This document shows, piece by piece, positions 40,166 through 48,129 of a stretch of 64,000 nucleotides of DNA. The stretch is from Hydrogenophaga sp. Root209 (GTDB lineage Bacteria; Pseudomonadota; Gammaproteobacteria; Burkholderiales; Burkholderiaceae_C): assembly GCF_001428625.1 (NCBI RefSeq), contig NZ_LMIE01000029.1, positions 245,614 to 309,613 on the forward strand, written 5' to 3'. How positions within the stretch are numbered: the stretch's first letter is position 1; each line of letters begins with the position of its first letter. The position numbers were made by a program, and so were the translations under genes. Below the pieces are notes generated by a model. The model had not been told where the DNA came from. It worked only from the letters and a program-made list of their open reading frames with translations, and did not search any database.

Positions 40166-40576
40166 TCAGGTTTTTTGCACCGGCAAGCTGGCAGCGCGCC
40201 AGGCGCCCATGCCGCCCGTCAGGGATTGCGCATTCTCGTAGCCCAGTTTCTTGGCCGTGGCCACGGCCCGGTTCGCCTTTGACCCATTGGGGCAGACCAG
40301 GATCAGGTGCATGGCCTTGTTCTTGACGGTGCCGGGCAGCTTGGCCTCCAGCTCCGACAGCGGCACGTTTTTGGCACCGATCACGTGGCCTGCGGCAAAT
40401 TCGGCGGGCTCGCTCACATCCACCACCACCGCCTTGTCGCGGTTCATGAGCTGCACGGCCTCCACCGTGGTGAGCGAGCCGGCACGCGCGCCCGCAGAGA
40501 CCATGGGCCACAGCAGCATGGCACCCGACGAGAACGCCACGGCCAGCAAAATCCAGTTATCGATGAAGAAACTCAC
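40166..40576 (-). CDS. Membrane-anchored rhodanese-like protein
   Basis: A 136-residue protein with one N-terminal membrane helix (WILLAVAFSSGAMLLWPM) and a rhodanese domain: VVVDVSEPAEFAAGHVIGA, then ILVCPNGSKANRA with the single active-site-position Cys, and LTGGMGAWRAASLP. It resembles the single-domain rhodaneses found before grxC and secB in betaproteobacteria. No ATG precedes the helix; GTG at 40576 after AAAGGTG is the best start. The sulfur acceptor is unknown. Confidence 0.9.
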   Translation of the reverse strand: MSFFIDNWILLAVAFSSGAMLLWPMVSAGARAGSLTTVEAVQLMNRDKAVVVDVSEPAEFAAGHVIGAKNVPLSELEAKLPGTVKNKAMHLILVCPNGSKANRAVATAKKLGYENAQSLTGGMGAWRAASLPVQKT

Positions 40577-40616
40577 GAGGACACCTTTCGAGTAAGCCCG
40601 CGATTTTAGAATGTCG

Positions 40617-40651
40617 GGCTGCACTGTGCCAAAGTGATCCACAGTGCAGCC
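40617..40651. promoter_or_regulatory. 12-bp perfect inverted repeat in the rhodanese-gpmA divergent region
   Basis: GGCTGCACTGTG (40617-40628) and CACAGTGCAGCC (40640-40651) flank 11 nt. TAGAAT at 40607-40612 could be the gpmA -10, placing this at the transcript start, either as operator or as a 5' stem-loop. Confidence 0.55.
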
Positions 40652-40691
40652 GTATTTCACTGCTCCCTTGCCCCAACGCCACCTCTTCCCC

Positions 40692-41435
40692 ATGCACAAA
40701 CTCGTCCTGATTCGCCATGGCGAATCCACCTGGAACCTGGAAAACCGCTTCACCGGCTGGACCGACGTCGACCTCACCCCCACCGGCCTGGAGCAAGCCA
40801 AAGCCGCTGGTCGGTTGCTCAAGGCCGAGGGTTACGACTTCGATCTGGCCTATACCAGCGTCCTCAAACGCGCCACCCGCACCCTGTGGCACGTGCTCGA
40901 CGAGATGGACCGTACCTGGCTGCCAGTGGTGCACAGCTGGCGCCTCAATGAACGCCACTACGGCGCCCTGCAGGGACTGAACAAGGCCGACATGGCCAAG
41001 CAGTACGGTGATGAGCAGGTGCTGATCTGGCGCCGCAGCTACGACACGCCGCCGCCGGCGCTGGAGGTGGGCGATCCGCGCAGCGAGCGCGGCGACCGCC
41101 GCTACGCACGCCTCAATCCCCAGGACATACCCCTCACCGAGTGCCTCAAAGACACCGTGGCGCGCGTGCTGCCGTTCTGGAACGAAGCCATGGCACCTGC
41201 GATCAAGTCGGGCAAACGCGTGGTCGTGGCCGCCCATGGCAACAGCATCCGCGCGCTGGTGAAGTACCTCGACGGCATTGGCGACAACGACATCGTGGGC
41301 GTCAACATCCCCAACGGCATCCCGTTGGTCTACGAACTCGACGCCGACCTCAAACCGATCAAAAGTTACTACCTGGGCGACGCCGAGGCAGCGGCCCGCG
41401 CCGCGGCAGCGGTGGCAGCGCAAGGCAAGGCCTGA
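40692..41435 (+). CDS. gpmA: 2,3-bisphosphoglycerate-dependent phosphoglycerate mutase
   Basis: Interconverts 3- and 2-phosphoglycerate. The 247-residue protein starts with [20 protein letters not shown], carrying the catalytic His, and has [26 protein letters not shown], and the second His in [19 protein letters not shown] at 40692 is used, 16 codons inside the open frame, because it directly precedes the first strand. It is divergent from the rhodanese gene. Confidence 0.97.
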   Translation: MHKLVLIRHGESTWNLENRFTGWTDVDLTPTGLEQAKAAGRLLKAEGYDFDLAYTSVLKRATRTLWHVLDEMDRTWLPVVHSWRLNERHYGALQGLNKADMAKQYGDEQVLIWRRSYDTPPPALEVGDPRSERGDRRYARLNPQDIPLTECLKDTVARVLPFWNEAMAPAIKSGKRVVVAAHGNSIRALVKYLDGIGDNDIVGVNIPNGIPLVYELDADLKPIKSYYLGDAEAAARAAAAVAAQGKA

Positions 41436-41510
41436 CAACCGGCGATCGGGACAGTCCGCGCCTCGGGCCGGGCATTGGGGAACCGAACCGATTCTCCGTG
41501 CTCATAGGTG

Positions 41511-41534
41511 TATATTGACCCGCCGTCGGGTCAA
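41511..41534 (+). promoter_or_regulatory. Candidate ctpA -10 box overlapping an 8-bp inverted repeat
   Basis: TATATT (41511-41516) overlaps TTGACCCG (41515-41522), whose exact complement CGGGTCAA follows after four bases (41527-41534). The start point would lie in or near the loop. No convincing -35 is visible. Confidence 0.45.
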
Positions 41535-41570
41535 GTGGTCCGACATGGGCGTCATTACTGAGGTAATTCA

Positions 41571-43064
41571 ATGGCAAAACAGGTGAGTCACAAGCTGAAA
41601 ATTGCAGGCTGGGTGGCCATTGGTGCGGTCGCGGGCGCACTGACCACGGTCCAATTGCAGGCAGTGGCCCGCGGTACGCTGGCGCCGCTGCCGCTCGAAG
41701 AGCTGCAGCAGCTCGCAGCCGTGTTCGGCATGGTCAAGACCGACTATGTGGAGACGGTGGACGAGAAGAAGCTGATCAACGAGGCGATCACCGGCATGGT
41801 GGCCAGCCTGGACCCGCATTCCCAGTACTTCGACAAGAAGTCGTTCAAGGAATTCCGCGAAGGCACCAGCGGCCGTTTCGTGGGTGTGGGCATCGAGATC
41901 ACCATGGAAGACGGTCTGGTCAAGGTGGTTTCACCCATCGAAGATTCGCCCGCCTTCCGTGCCGGTCTCAAAACCAACGACCTGATCACCAAGATCGACG
42001 ACACCAACGTCAAAGGCCTGTCGATCAACGATGCGGTCAAGCTCATGCGCGGCGAGCCCAGGACCAAGGTGTTGCTGACCATCTTCCGCAAGGACGAGGA
42101 CCGTACCTTCCCCGTGACCATCACCCGCGAAGAGATCAAGACCCAGAGCGTGAAGTCGCGCGTGGTGGAGCCGGGCTACGCCTGGGTTCGTGTGTCGCAG
42201 TTCCAGGAACGCACCATCGAAGACTTCGCCCGCAAGGTGGAAGACCTGTACAAGACCGAGCCCAACCTAAAGGGCCTGGTGCTGGACCTGCGCAACGACC
42301 CAGGTGGTCTGCTCGATGCCGCCGTGGCCCTGTCGGCCGCCTTCCTGCCGGAAAACGTGACCGTGGTCTCCACCAACGGCCAGCTTGAAGACAGCAAGTT
42401 CATCTACAAGGCCATTCCGCAGCACTACCTGCGCCGCGGCGGCAACGACCCCATCAAGCGCCTGACCGACAACACCAAAGGCGCCTTGAAGCGCGTGCCC
42501 CTGGTGGTGATCGTCAACGAAGGCTCGGCTTCGGCCAGCGAGATCGTGGCCGGTGCCCTGCAGGACCACAAACGCGGCACCATCATTGGCAGCCAGACCT
42601 TTGGCAAGGGGTCGGTGCAGACCGTGCGCCCGCTCGGTCCGGACACCGGTCTGAAGCTGACCACGGCGCGCTACTACACGCCGATGGGCACCTCCATCCA
42701 GGGCAAGGGCATCGTGCCCGACGTGCTGGTGGACGAAACGCTGGAAGGCAACGTGTTCGCCGCGCTGCGCACTCGAGAAGCCGATCTGGCGAACAGCCTG
42801 ACCAACGGCAAGGACCCCAAGGCCGCGGCGGTACCGATGACAGACGCCATGCGTGCGGCCGAGCAGCAGCGCAGTGAAGACCGCGAGCTGGCACGCAAGC
42901 GACTCGAAGAGGAAGCCCGAAAGAATCCGGGCCAGCGTCTCGTGCCTGAGTTCGGCACCGACAAAGATTTCCAGCTCATGCAGGCCATCAACCAGCTCAA
43001 GGGTCGTCCGGTCATGGTGAGCAAGAGCCAGACTGTGCGCACCGAAGAGAAAAAAGAAAACTGA
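41571..43064 (+). CDS. S41-family carboxyl-terminal processing peptidase
   Basis: Periplasmic serine protease of the CtpA/Prc type, 497 residues. A signal peptide or anchor (AGWVAIGAVAGALTTVQL) is followed by a PDZ domain (about residues 95-180, RFVGVGIEITMEDGLVKVV) and the S41 core with NEGSASASEIVAGAL (catalytic Ser) and TFGKGSVQTVRPL (general-base Lys). A charged C-terminal tail ends in EEKKEN. It follows gpmA, the usual Burkholderiales order, and an AGGT ribosome site precedes the ATG. Substrates are unknown. Confidence 0.95.
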   Translation: MAKQVSHKLKIAGWVAIGAVAGALTTVQLQAVARGTLAPLPLEELQQLAAVFGMVKTDYVETVDEKKLINEAITGMVASLDPHSQYFDKKSFKEFREGTSGRFVGVGIEITMEDGLVKVVSPIEDSPAFRAGLKTNDLITKIDDTNVKGLSINDAVKLMRGEPRTKVLLTIFRKDEDRTFPVTITREEIKTQSVKSRVVEPGYAWVRVSQFQERTIEDFARKVEDLYKTEPNLKGLVLDLRNDPGGLLDAAVALSAAFLPENVTVVSTNGQLEDSKFIYKAIPQHYLRRGGNDPIKRLTDNTKGALKRVPLVVIVNEGSASASEIVAGALQDHKRGTIIGSQTFGKGSVQTVRPLGPDTGLKLTTARYYTPMGTSIQGKGIVPDVLVDETLEGNVFAALRTREADLANSLTNGKDPKAAAVPMTDAMRAAEQQRSEDRELARKRLEEEARKNPGQRLVPEFGTDKDFQLMQAINQLKGRPVMVSKSQTVRTEEKKEN

Positions 43065-43069
43065 GGACA

Positions 43070-43090
43070 CAGCGGGCTGACAGCCCGCTG
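43070..43090. repeat. Perfect 10-bp hairpin between ctpA and moeB
   Basis: CAGCGGGCTG, one A, then CAGCCCGCTG. The last base is the first base of the moeB GTG. There is no T-run, so it is not a clear terminator; it could limit moeB translation. Confidence 0.6.
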
Positions 43091-43851
43091 TGACGCTTTT
43101 GGACGACGCACAGCTTCTGCGCTATTCGCGCCACATCCTGCTCAACGAACTCGGCGTCGAGGGCCAGGAAGCCTTGCTGGCTTCCCACGCGCTCATCATC
43201 GGCGCGGGTGGCCTGGGGTCACCTGTCGCGCTGTACCTGGGCAGCGCTGGCGTGGGCCGCATCACGGTGGTGGACCACGACGTGGTCGACGAGACCAACC
43301 TGCAGCGCCAGATTGCGCACAACCTGGCGCGCGTGGGCCGCCCCAAGGCCGAGTCCATCGTGGAAGCCATCGCCGCCATCAACCCCGACGTGCGGGTCAT
43401 ACCCATCGTGCAGCGGGCCGACGCGGACTTGCTGAGCGAACTGATTGCCCAAGCCGACGTTGTGCTCGACTGCACAGACAACTTTGTCACGCGCCACGCC
43501 ATCAACCGCGCGTGCGTGAAACACCGCAAGCCGCTGGTCTCGGGCGCGGCAATCCGCATGGACGGGCAGCTCAGCGTGTTCGACGCGCGCAGCCCGGACA
43601 ACCCCTGCTACGCATGCGTATTTCCCGAATCGGCAGACTTGGAGGAAACCCGCTGCGCGACCATGGGCGTGTTCGCGCCGCTGGTGGGCATCGTGGGGAC
43701 CATGCAGGCGGCCGAGGCGCTGAAACTGCTCACCGGCCTGGGCTCGCGCCTCACCGGCAAACTGCTCATGCTCGACGGGCGCGACCTCGCCTTCACCGAG
43801 ATCACGTTGCCACAGAACCCGCAGTGCGCGGTGTGCGGCCACCCTCACTGA
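43090..43851 (+). CDS. moeB: Molybdopterin-synthase adenylyltransferase MoeB (ThiF/HesA family)
   Basis: E1-like enzyme that adenylates the C-terminus of a ubiquitin-like sulfur carrier (MoaD or ThiS). The 253-residue protein has the ATP-binding GAGGLGSPVALYLG, DETNLQRQIAHN, the zinc cysteines CYAC and CAVC, and the conserved Cys in TRCATMGVFAPLVG. Molybdopterin made through MoeB would serve the formate dehydrogenase. GTG at 43090 is the upstream limit; TTG at 43099 is an alternative that starts closer to the usual DDAQLLRYSRH. Confidence 0.93.
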   Translation: MTLLDDAQLLRYSRHILLNELGVEGQEALLASHALIIGAGGLGSPVALYLGSAGVGRITVVDHDVVDETNLQRQIAHNLARVGRPKAESIVEAIAAINPDVRVIPIVQRADADLLSELIAQADVVLDCTDNFVTRHAINRACVKHRKPLVSGAAIRMDGQLSVFDARSPDNPCYACVFPESADLEETRCATMGVFAPLVGIVGTMQAAEALKLLTGLGSRLTGKLLMLDGRDLAFTEITLPQNPQCAVCGHPH

Positions 43852-43852
43852 T

Positions 43853-44374
43853 TCAGCCGCGCGATGGCATCGGGCACGGCCCGTGGCGCTTGCGGAAATC
43901 ACGCGGCAGCTCGGGTGCAGCCTCTGCGAACAAGCCCCGACCACGCTCTTTTGCGGCGGCCTCCTCGGCAGAAAACGGCCCCAGGCTGCGCCGCCAGCGG
44001 TACGACCAAGCCTGACCATTGCCCACCAGCCAGGCGGCGACATCATCGCCCTGGTGCACAACGCGTGCAATGCCCCGACCATAGTCATCCTGGCTGCGCA
44101 CGCGCACCTCGACAACCTGGTTCAGCACGCGTCGGGCCAGCACCTCGCGCGACGCCTCTCCGCCACGCTGGCAGATTTCGGGGGCGTCGATGCCATCGAG
44201 GCGCAGCTTGCGGTAACGCCCACCCTGCAGCGGTTTGACCCAAAGTGTGTCACCGTCAAACACGCGGCTGACGCGCGCGCTGTACACCTCGTCCGCCCGC
44301 TCCTGAGCGTGGGCCATGCCGCCCAAGACGCAAGCGCCAGCGAGTGCAAACCGGCACATCCCGCGCAATGTCAT
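43853..44374 (-). CDS. Secreted thermonuclease-family (SNase) protein
   Basis: A 173-residue staphylococcal-nuclease-like protein with a signal peptide ending AHAQ. The core has RVFDGDTLWVKP, RLDGIDAPEICQRGGEASRE and DDYGRGIARV, which hold the expected acidic and arginine active-site residues. It probably cleaves nucleic acid in the periplasm or outside the cell. ATG at 44374 gives a normal signal peptide; ATG at 44359 is possible. It converges on moeB with one base between stops. Confidence 0.88.
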   Translation of the reverse strand: MTLRGMCRFALAGACVLGGMAHAQERADEVYSARVSRVFDGDTLWVKPLQGGRYRKLRLDGIDAPEICQRGGEASREVLARRVLNQVVEVRVRSQDDYGRGIARVVHQGDDVAAWLVGNGQAWSYRWRRSLGPFSAEEAAAKERGRGLFAEAAPELPRDFRKRHGPCPMPSRG

Positions 44375-44420
44375 GCGACAAACCGGCGCAGCATGGACGA
44401 CGAACCGGATGCGAAGTGCC

Positions 44421-44642
44421 TCAGCCTTTTTTGCCACCCATGACGAGCAGCAATCCTCCGATGACGATGGCGCCAACGCCAGCCCACACCGGCACGTTGA
44501 CAGTTTCCTTTTCTTTCACCGTCAGTTCCAGAGGGCCGAGCTTCACGGCCTCGGTTTCCTTGGTGTAGCTGAAGCTGCCGTACACGAGGGCGATGGCGCC
44601 CGCCGCGATGAGAAGGATGCCGATCAGTTTGGTCGAGTTCAT
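44421..44642 (-). CDS. DUF3185 family small membrane protein
   Basis: A 73-residue protein with two membrane helices (LIGILLIAAGAIALVYG and VWAGVGAIVIGGLLLVMG) around a short KETEAVKLGPLELTVKEKE loop, the DUF3185 pattern. Function unknown. Its ATG overlaps the stop of the upstream Gly-rich frame as ATGA (44639-44642). Confidence 0.85.
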   Translation of the reverse strand: MNSTKLIGILLIAAGAIALVYGSFSYTKETEAVKLGPLELTVKEKETVNVPVWAGVGAIVIGGLLLVMGGKKG

Positions 44643-45322
44643 GATTGTTCCGTTCTTGATGTCTGCGCTTGCGTCGGTGATCCAGGAGCGGCCTCGACGA
44701 AGCGCTGGAGCGATGATGCATCAATTGCAAGCGAGACTGCCCCACTCAGCCGTTCATGGCCTCGGACGCGATCAGGCCAGCACCCAGCCCTCCCGCAGCA
44801 CCACCGGCGCCTGCGCCACCACCTCCCCCCCCCTCCACCGCCGCCGGCACCACCCCGGCCACCGCCGCCCTCGCCTTCACCACGGCCCGTGCGTGTGGAA
44901 CGCCCCGGCCCCGAGACCGGCAGCACCAGCGTGTCAGGAATCGGATCCAGCCCAAGCTGGCGGCGCAGGTCGGAGCGCAGTTCCTCCACCAGCGGCTGGT
45001 AGTCGGGCGACTCGCCGCGCCGCATGGCACGCGCACAAGACGCTGCCAGCTCCACCTGCGGCAGGGAGCCGAACAGCACGATCTCGGCCAGTGTTTCTTC
45101 CATCTGCGATGCGTTCTCCACCGTGGCTGGCGAGAACGACCCAGCCAATGCGCGGTAAGCCGCCACCAGCGATTTGAGGCGCTCGGTTTCCTGGCGGTTT
45201 TCCCGCTGACGCCGCTGCTGCACGCGCTGCATCACGACGATGCGGATGGCGAGCAGCACCAGCGCAATGACCAGCGAGGCGAACAGGGTGAGAGACAAGG
45301 GGCCGAAGCTGGCGAGGTTCAT
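44639..45322 (-). CDS. Membrane-anchored protein with Gly-rich tail, probable frameshift at a 9-G tract
   Basis: The first 140 or so residues are convincing: one N-terminal helix (LTLFASLVIALVLLAIRIVV), a basic coiled segment, a helical domain (LVAAYRALAGSFSPATVENA, EIVLFGSLPQVELAA) and RRQLGLDPIPDTLVLP. A Gly-rich run then contains nine consecutive G on the minus strand (plus-strand C at 44825-44833). As read, the frame continues with Arg/Trp/Cys-rich residues of poor codon use to 44639. With eight G it would read a Gly/Ala tail ending LIASEAMNG at 44746, which looks more natural. I do not recognise a named family. The start is ATG at 45322. Confidence 0.7.
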   Translation of the reverse strand: MNLASFGPLSLTLFASLVIALVLLAIRIVVMQRVQQRRQRENRQETERLKSLVAAYRALAGSFSPATVENASQMEETLAEIVLFGSLPQVELAASCARAMRRGESPDYQPLVEELRSDLRRQLGLDPIPDTLVLPVSGPGRSTRTGRGEGEGGGGRGGAGGGGGGGRWWRRRRWCCGRAGCWPDRVRGHERLSGAVSLAIDASSLQRFVEAAPGSPTQAQTSRTEQS

Positions 45323-45354
45323 GGTGCCGATGATTGTGCGCGCTGAGTCCGGCT

Positions 45355-45636
45355 TCAACGGCTCAGGCCGGATCTCGTGATCTGCCGAGGGCTCACGGTC
45401 ACCGTGCCCTCGCCCCAGTGCAGGGCATCACTGTCCTTCAAGTCGCGGCGGAACTCACCGCTGTACGTGCTGCCCGCGGCGGCTTGAGCCACTAGCTGGG
45501 CGCTGGGTCCGTCCGGTGCGATCAGGATGGGCAATGCATAGATGCCTGCGGCGAAGCCCACGAGCAAGACCAGCGCGTGCGACGCCATGAGCATCAGCAT
45601 GCGGCGGCGAAAAGCGGGGCGGGCGGTGTCGGACAT
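45355..45636 (-). CDS. Truncated DM13-like membrane protein
   Basis: A 93-residue product with one N-terminal helix (MASHALVLLVGFAAGIYALP) and the first part of what looks like a DM13 domain: STYSGEFRRDLKDSDALHWG and EGTVTVSP. In DM13 proteins a further 60 or so residues with a PGPDYKLYL-type motif follow; here the frame ends after ITRSGLSR and I find no continuation in other frames downstream. It may be a decayed gene or a short variant. It precedes the Gly-rich protein gene by 32 nt. Confidence 0.65.
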   Translation of the reverse strand: MSDTARPAFRRRMLMLMASHALVLLVGFAAGIYALPILIAPDGPSAQLVAQAAAGSTYSGEFRRDLKDSDALHWGEGTVTVSPRQITRSGLSR

Positions 45637-45707
45637 GGAAGGACTCCTTCAACGAGACCCTGGTTCGTCTGGCGGCGGGCGAAAGCCTTACAGCCGACGG
45701 GCCGCTT

Positions 45708-46211
45708 TCAGGACAGCAACAAGGCGTCCAGACGCCGCAGCCCGGCCACGGTCTGCAGACAGGCCTGTGCGGCCTCGGTGCCTTTCACGGCGAAGTGGCG
45801 CATGAAGTAGCGGCGGTGTTCCACGTGCTCGTGGAAATGGTGCGGCGCCTGCACCGCCGAGATCACCGGCACGCCGGTGTCCAGCTGCACGTCCATCAGC
45901 GCCTGCACCACGGTCTGCGCCACGAAATCATGGCGGTAGGTACCGCCGTCCACCACCAGCGCGCTGCCCACCACCGCGGCGTAGCGACCCGAGCGCGCCA
46001 GACGCTGCGCGTGCAGCGGAATTTCAAACGCGCCGGGCACGTCGAACACGTCGATGGCATCGGCCTGAAAACCACCGCGCGCCATTTCTTCAAAAAACGC
46101 ATCACGGGCCTGGTGCACGATGTCGGCGTGCCAAGAAGCTTCGACGAAAGCAAAGCGCAGACTGGCGGGCAGTTCGGGCAGCGTGGGGAGTTCGGCCGGG
46201 GTGGTGTTCAT
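45708..46211 (-). CDS. ribH: 6,7-dimethyl-8-ribityllumazine synthase, RibH2-like
   Basis: Forms the lumazine precursor of riboflavin. The 167-residue product has FAFVEASWHADIVHQARDAF, the FDVPGAFEIPLHAQRLARSG motif, and ALVVDGGTYRHDFVAQTVV, followed by TGVPVISAV. The wording fits type II (RibH2) lumazine synthases better than the canonical RibH, and it is not next to other rib genes, so it may be a second copy. ATG at 46211 is used. Confidence 0.9.
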   Translation of the reverse strand: MNTTPAELPTLPELPASLRFAFVEASWHADIVHQARDAFFEEMARGGFQADAIDVFDVPGAFEIPLHAQRLARSGRYAAVVGSALVVDGGTYRHDFVAQTVVQALMDVQLDTGVPVISAVQAPHHFHEHVEHRRYFMRHFAVKGTEAAQACLQTVAGLRRLDALLLS

Positions 46212-46260
46212 GGTGTGGAATGTGGCAAGGGGGCTCACGGCCATTGTAGGTATCGGGGTG

Positions 46261-47106
46261 TCAGGCGGTCACGATCCAGCCTTCCAGCGGATCGAACTCG
46301 GGCAGGCCCCAGCGCGGGTGGCCCGCGGCGTGCTGCGCATGCGCCCAGGCGGCTTGCAGCAGGCAGAGCACGGCGTCCAGGCTGTCACCGCTGGCATCGT
46401 CGGCCAATTGATCGCGCTGGGCGTGCGTGAGCTTCAGGCGCAGGCCACCAGCCAGCAGCAGCGGTGCCTGGCCGTTTTCCAGTGCGTTGATCAGCGTTTT
46501 GCGAGCGATCAGCCGATCAGGTGTCTGCTTGACCTTGTCATCACTCTTGTACGACGTGGCACCGAGCACGCTGCGCGCCAGCAGGCCGGGGTAGGCCTCC
46601 AGGCCCACGCGCGAGCCATCGCCCGGCTGCAGACCCGGCAAGGTGAGGCCCGCAGCCATGAGGCGCGGCACGCCCGCGTGCAGCATGAAGGCCACCGGCG
46701 GATTGACCCACTTCATGCTGGGGCTTGAACCCGCCGGGCCGTCGGTGGCACGGTGGGCGAACTTGCCCCCCACCGGGCGTGCGTTGCAAAAACCGGCAAA
46801 CGACGCGCGGATCGATTCCCGGCTGAGGCCGGCGTAGTGCGCCATGCAGGCGGCCCAGTCGGTGGGCCAGCCCAAGGTGGTCACCAGCTCACGCGGCAAT
46901 CCAAAGGGCAGGTCAAAGCCGCCCACCCAGGTACCGTGTGCTGACAGGCGCGCCAGCCAGCCATCGAGCGTCTCGAAGCGCTCGATGCCACTCAAGACCA
47001 CGCGGTTGCGCTCCGTCCGGCCGACCGCCAGCACGATCGGTTTGCGTCGGCTCGGCGCGCTGGTGAAATCGCAGCCCAGCAAGACTGGCGAAGGTGAAGT
47101 CGTCAT
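46261..47106 (-). CDS. DUF429 family protein
   Basis: A 281-residue protein with the RNase H-like opening VLLGCDFTSAPSRRKPIVLA, GGFDLPFGLPRELV and LEAYPGLLARSVLG, and a C-terminal part DQLADDASGDSLDAVLCLLQ carrying Asp residues in positions expected of this fold. DUF429 members are predicted nucleases; no activity is assigned. It lies 8 nt before the EamA gene on the same strand, probably in one transcript. Confidence 0.85.
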   Translation of the reverse strand: MTTSPSPVLLGCDFTSAPSRRKPIVLAVGRTERNRVVLSGIERFETLDGWLARLSAHGTWVGGFDLPFGLPRELVTTLGWPTDWAACMAHYAGLSRESIRASFAGFCNARPVGGKFAHRATDGPAGSSPSMKWVNPPVAFMLHAGVPRLMAAGLTLPGLQPGDGSRVGLEAYPGLLARSVLGATSYKSDDKVKQTPDRLIARKTLINALENGQAPLLLAGGLRLKLTHAQRDQLADDASGDSLDAVLCLLQAAWAHAQHAAGHPRWGLPEFDPLEGWIVTA

Positions 47107-47113
47107 GCCGCGA

Positions 47114-47995
47114 TCATCCCAGCGCGAGCGCCATCACGCCGGCGGCGATCAACATGGCCCCGAGCAAGCGCGCGAACCGGTCGCCTTCGCCGAGCAACTG
47201 CCCGCCGATGAGCGCGGCAAACAACATCGACACCTCGCGCGCGGGCGCCACGTGCGACAACGGCGCCTGTTGCATGGCGAAGAGCACCAGCACATAAGCC
47301 ACCGGGCTGACCACCGCCACGAGCAACGCGTAGCGCCATTGCGTGTGCCACAGCTGGCGGGCGGTGGGCAGGTCGCGCAGCACGCTGGGCGCCAGCAGCG
47401 CCACGCGCACGAAATTGCCCATGTAGTCCACCAGGATGGGCGACATCAACACCACCTTGACCGCATAGCCGTCGACCACCGTGTAGGCCGCTATGAAAAC
47501 ACCCGTGACCACGCCGTACACCGTGCCCTTGTGCACGCGCTTGCGTGCCACCGGGTCGTGCGCCGCGCGCAGCAGGCCGGGCCCGCCGGCAATGAGGAAC
47601 ACGCCTCCCACCACGCCGGCAATGCCCGCCACGCCGAGGGCGGAGATCTGCTCACCCAGCAGCACGATGGCGATCAGCGAGGACAACAACGGCCCCGTGC
47701 CGCGCGCCATGGGGTAGACCACCGTGAGATCGGACTTGCGGTAGCCGCGCAGCAGGATCACGTAGTAGAAGACGTGGAGCACACCGCTGGCCAGCACCAG
47801 CGCCCACTCGATGGTGCCCCAACCGGCCACCACATCACGCCCGACCCACCAGCCCAGCGGCGCCCACACCAGCATCATGAGAAAGGCGCTGAAGAAGGCG
47901 AAGCGCGCGTCGCCCCCAGCCTTCTTGGCGGCGATGTTCCAGCAGGCGTGGATCAGGCCCGCGAGAACGATCAGACCCAGTGCTGTCAGCGACAT
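47114..47995 (-). CDS. EamA-family drug/metabolite transporter
   Basis: A 293-residue protein with about ten membrane helices in two EamA repeats (for example LGLIVLAGLIHACWNIAAKK at the start and VSPVAYVLVLFAMQQAPLSH in the second half). YPMARGTGPLLSSLIAIVLL is typical of the family. It is likely an exporter of small metabolites; the substrate cannot be told. Confidence 0.88.
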   Translation of the reverse strand: MSLTALGLIVLAGLIHACWNIAAKKAGGDARFAFFSAFLMMLVWAPLGWWVGRDVVAGWGTIEWALVLASGVLHVFYYVILLRGYRKSDLTVVYPMARGTGPLLSSLIAIVLLGEQISALGVAGIAGVVGGVFLIAGGPGLLRAAHDPVARKRVHKGTVYGVVTGVFIAAYTVVDGYAVKVVLMSPILVDYMGNFVRVALLAPSVLRDLPTARQLWHTQWRYALLVAVVSPVAYVLVLFAMQQAPLSHVAPAREVSMLFAALIGGQLLGEGDRFARLLGAMLIAAGVMALALG

Positions 47996-48033
47996 GCAGC
48001 GTCAGGATGAGCGAGAGCCCAGGGGCACCAAGG

Positions 48034-48123
48034 GTCCGGCTCTGCCGGCCCAAGGTGTCGTCCCCCCGCCAAGCGCCGCAGGCGCGCCAGAGTGGGGGGA
48101 AGCCGCGCAGCGGCGCAGGGGGG
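48034..48123. repeat. GC-rich intergenic repeat-like segment
   Basis: Contains TCCCCCCGCC and GTGGGGGGAA arms with CGCCGCAGGCGCG between, plus GCCGCGCAGCGGCG. It shares words with the 16906 and 34039 copies (CGCAGGCGCG, C/G runs) but is not a clear copy. It lies between the EamA and BLUF genes. Confidence 0.4.
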
Positions 48124-48129
48124 ATATCT

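Noticed and set aside
48034-48123. Third full copy of the 16906/34039 repeat
   Set aside because: It shares short GC-rich words and a C/G-run stem but lacks the CCGCGGAACTGGCTTTGCCA part, so it is listed only as repeat-like.
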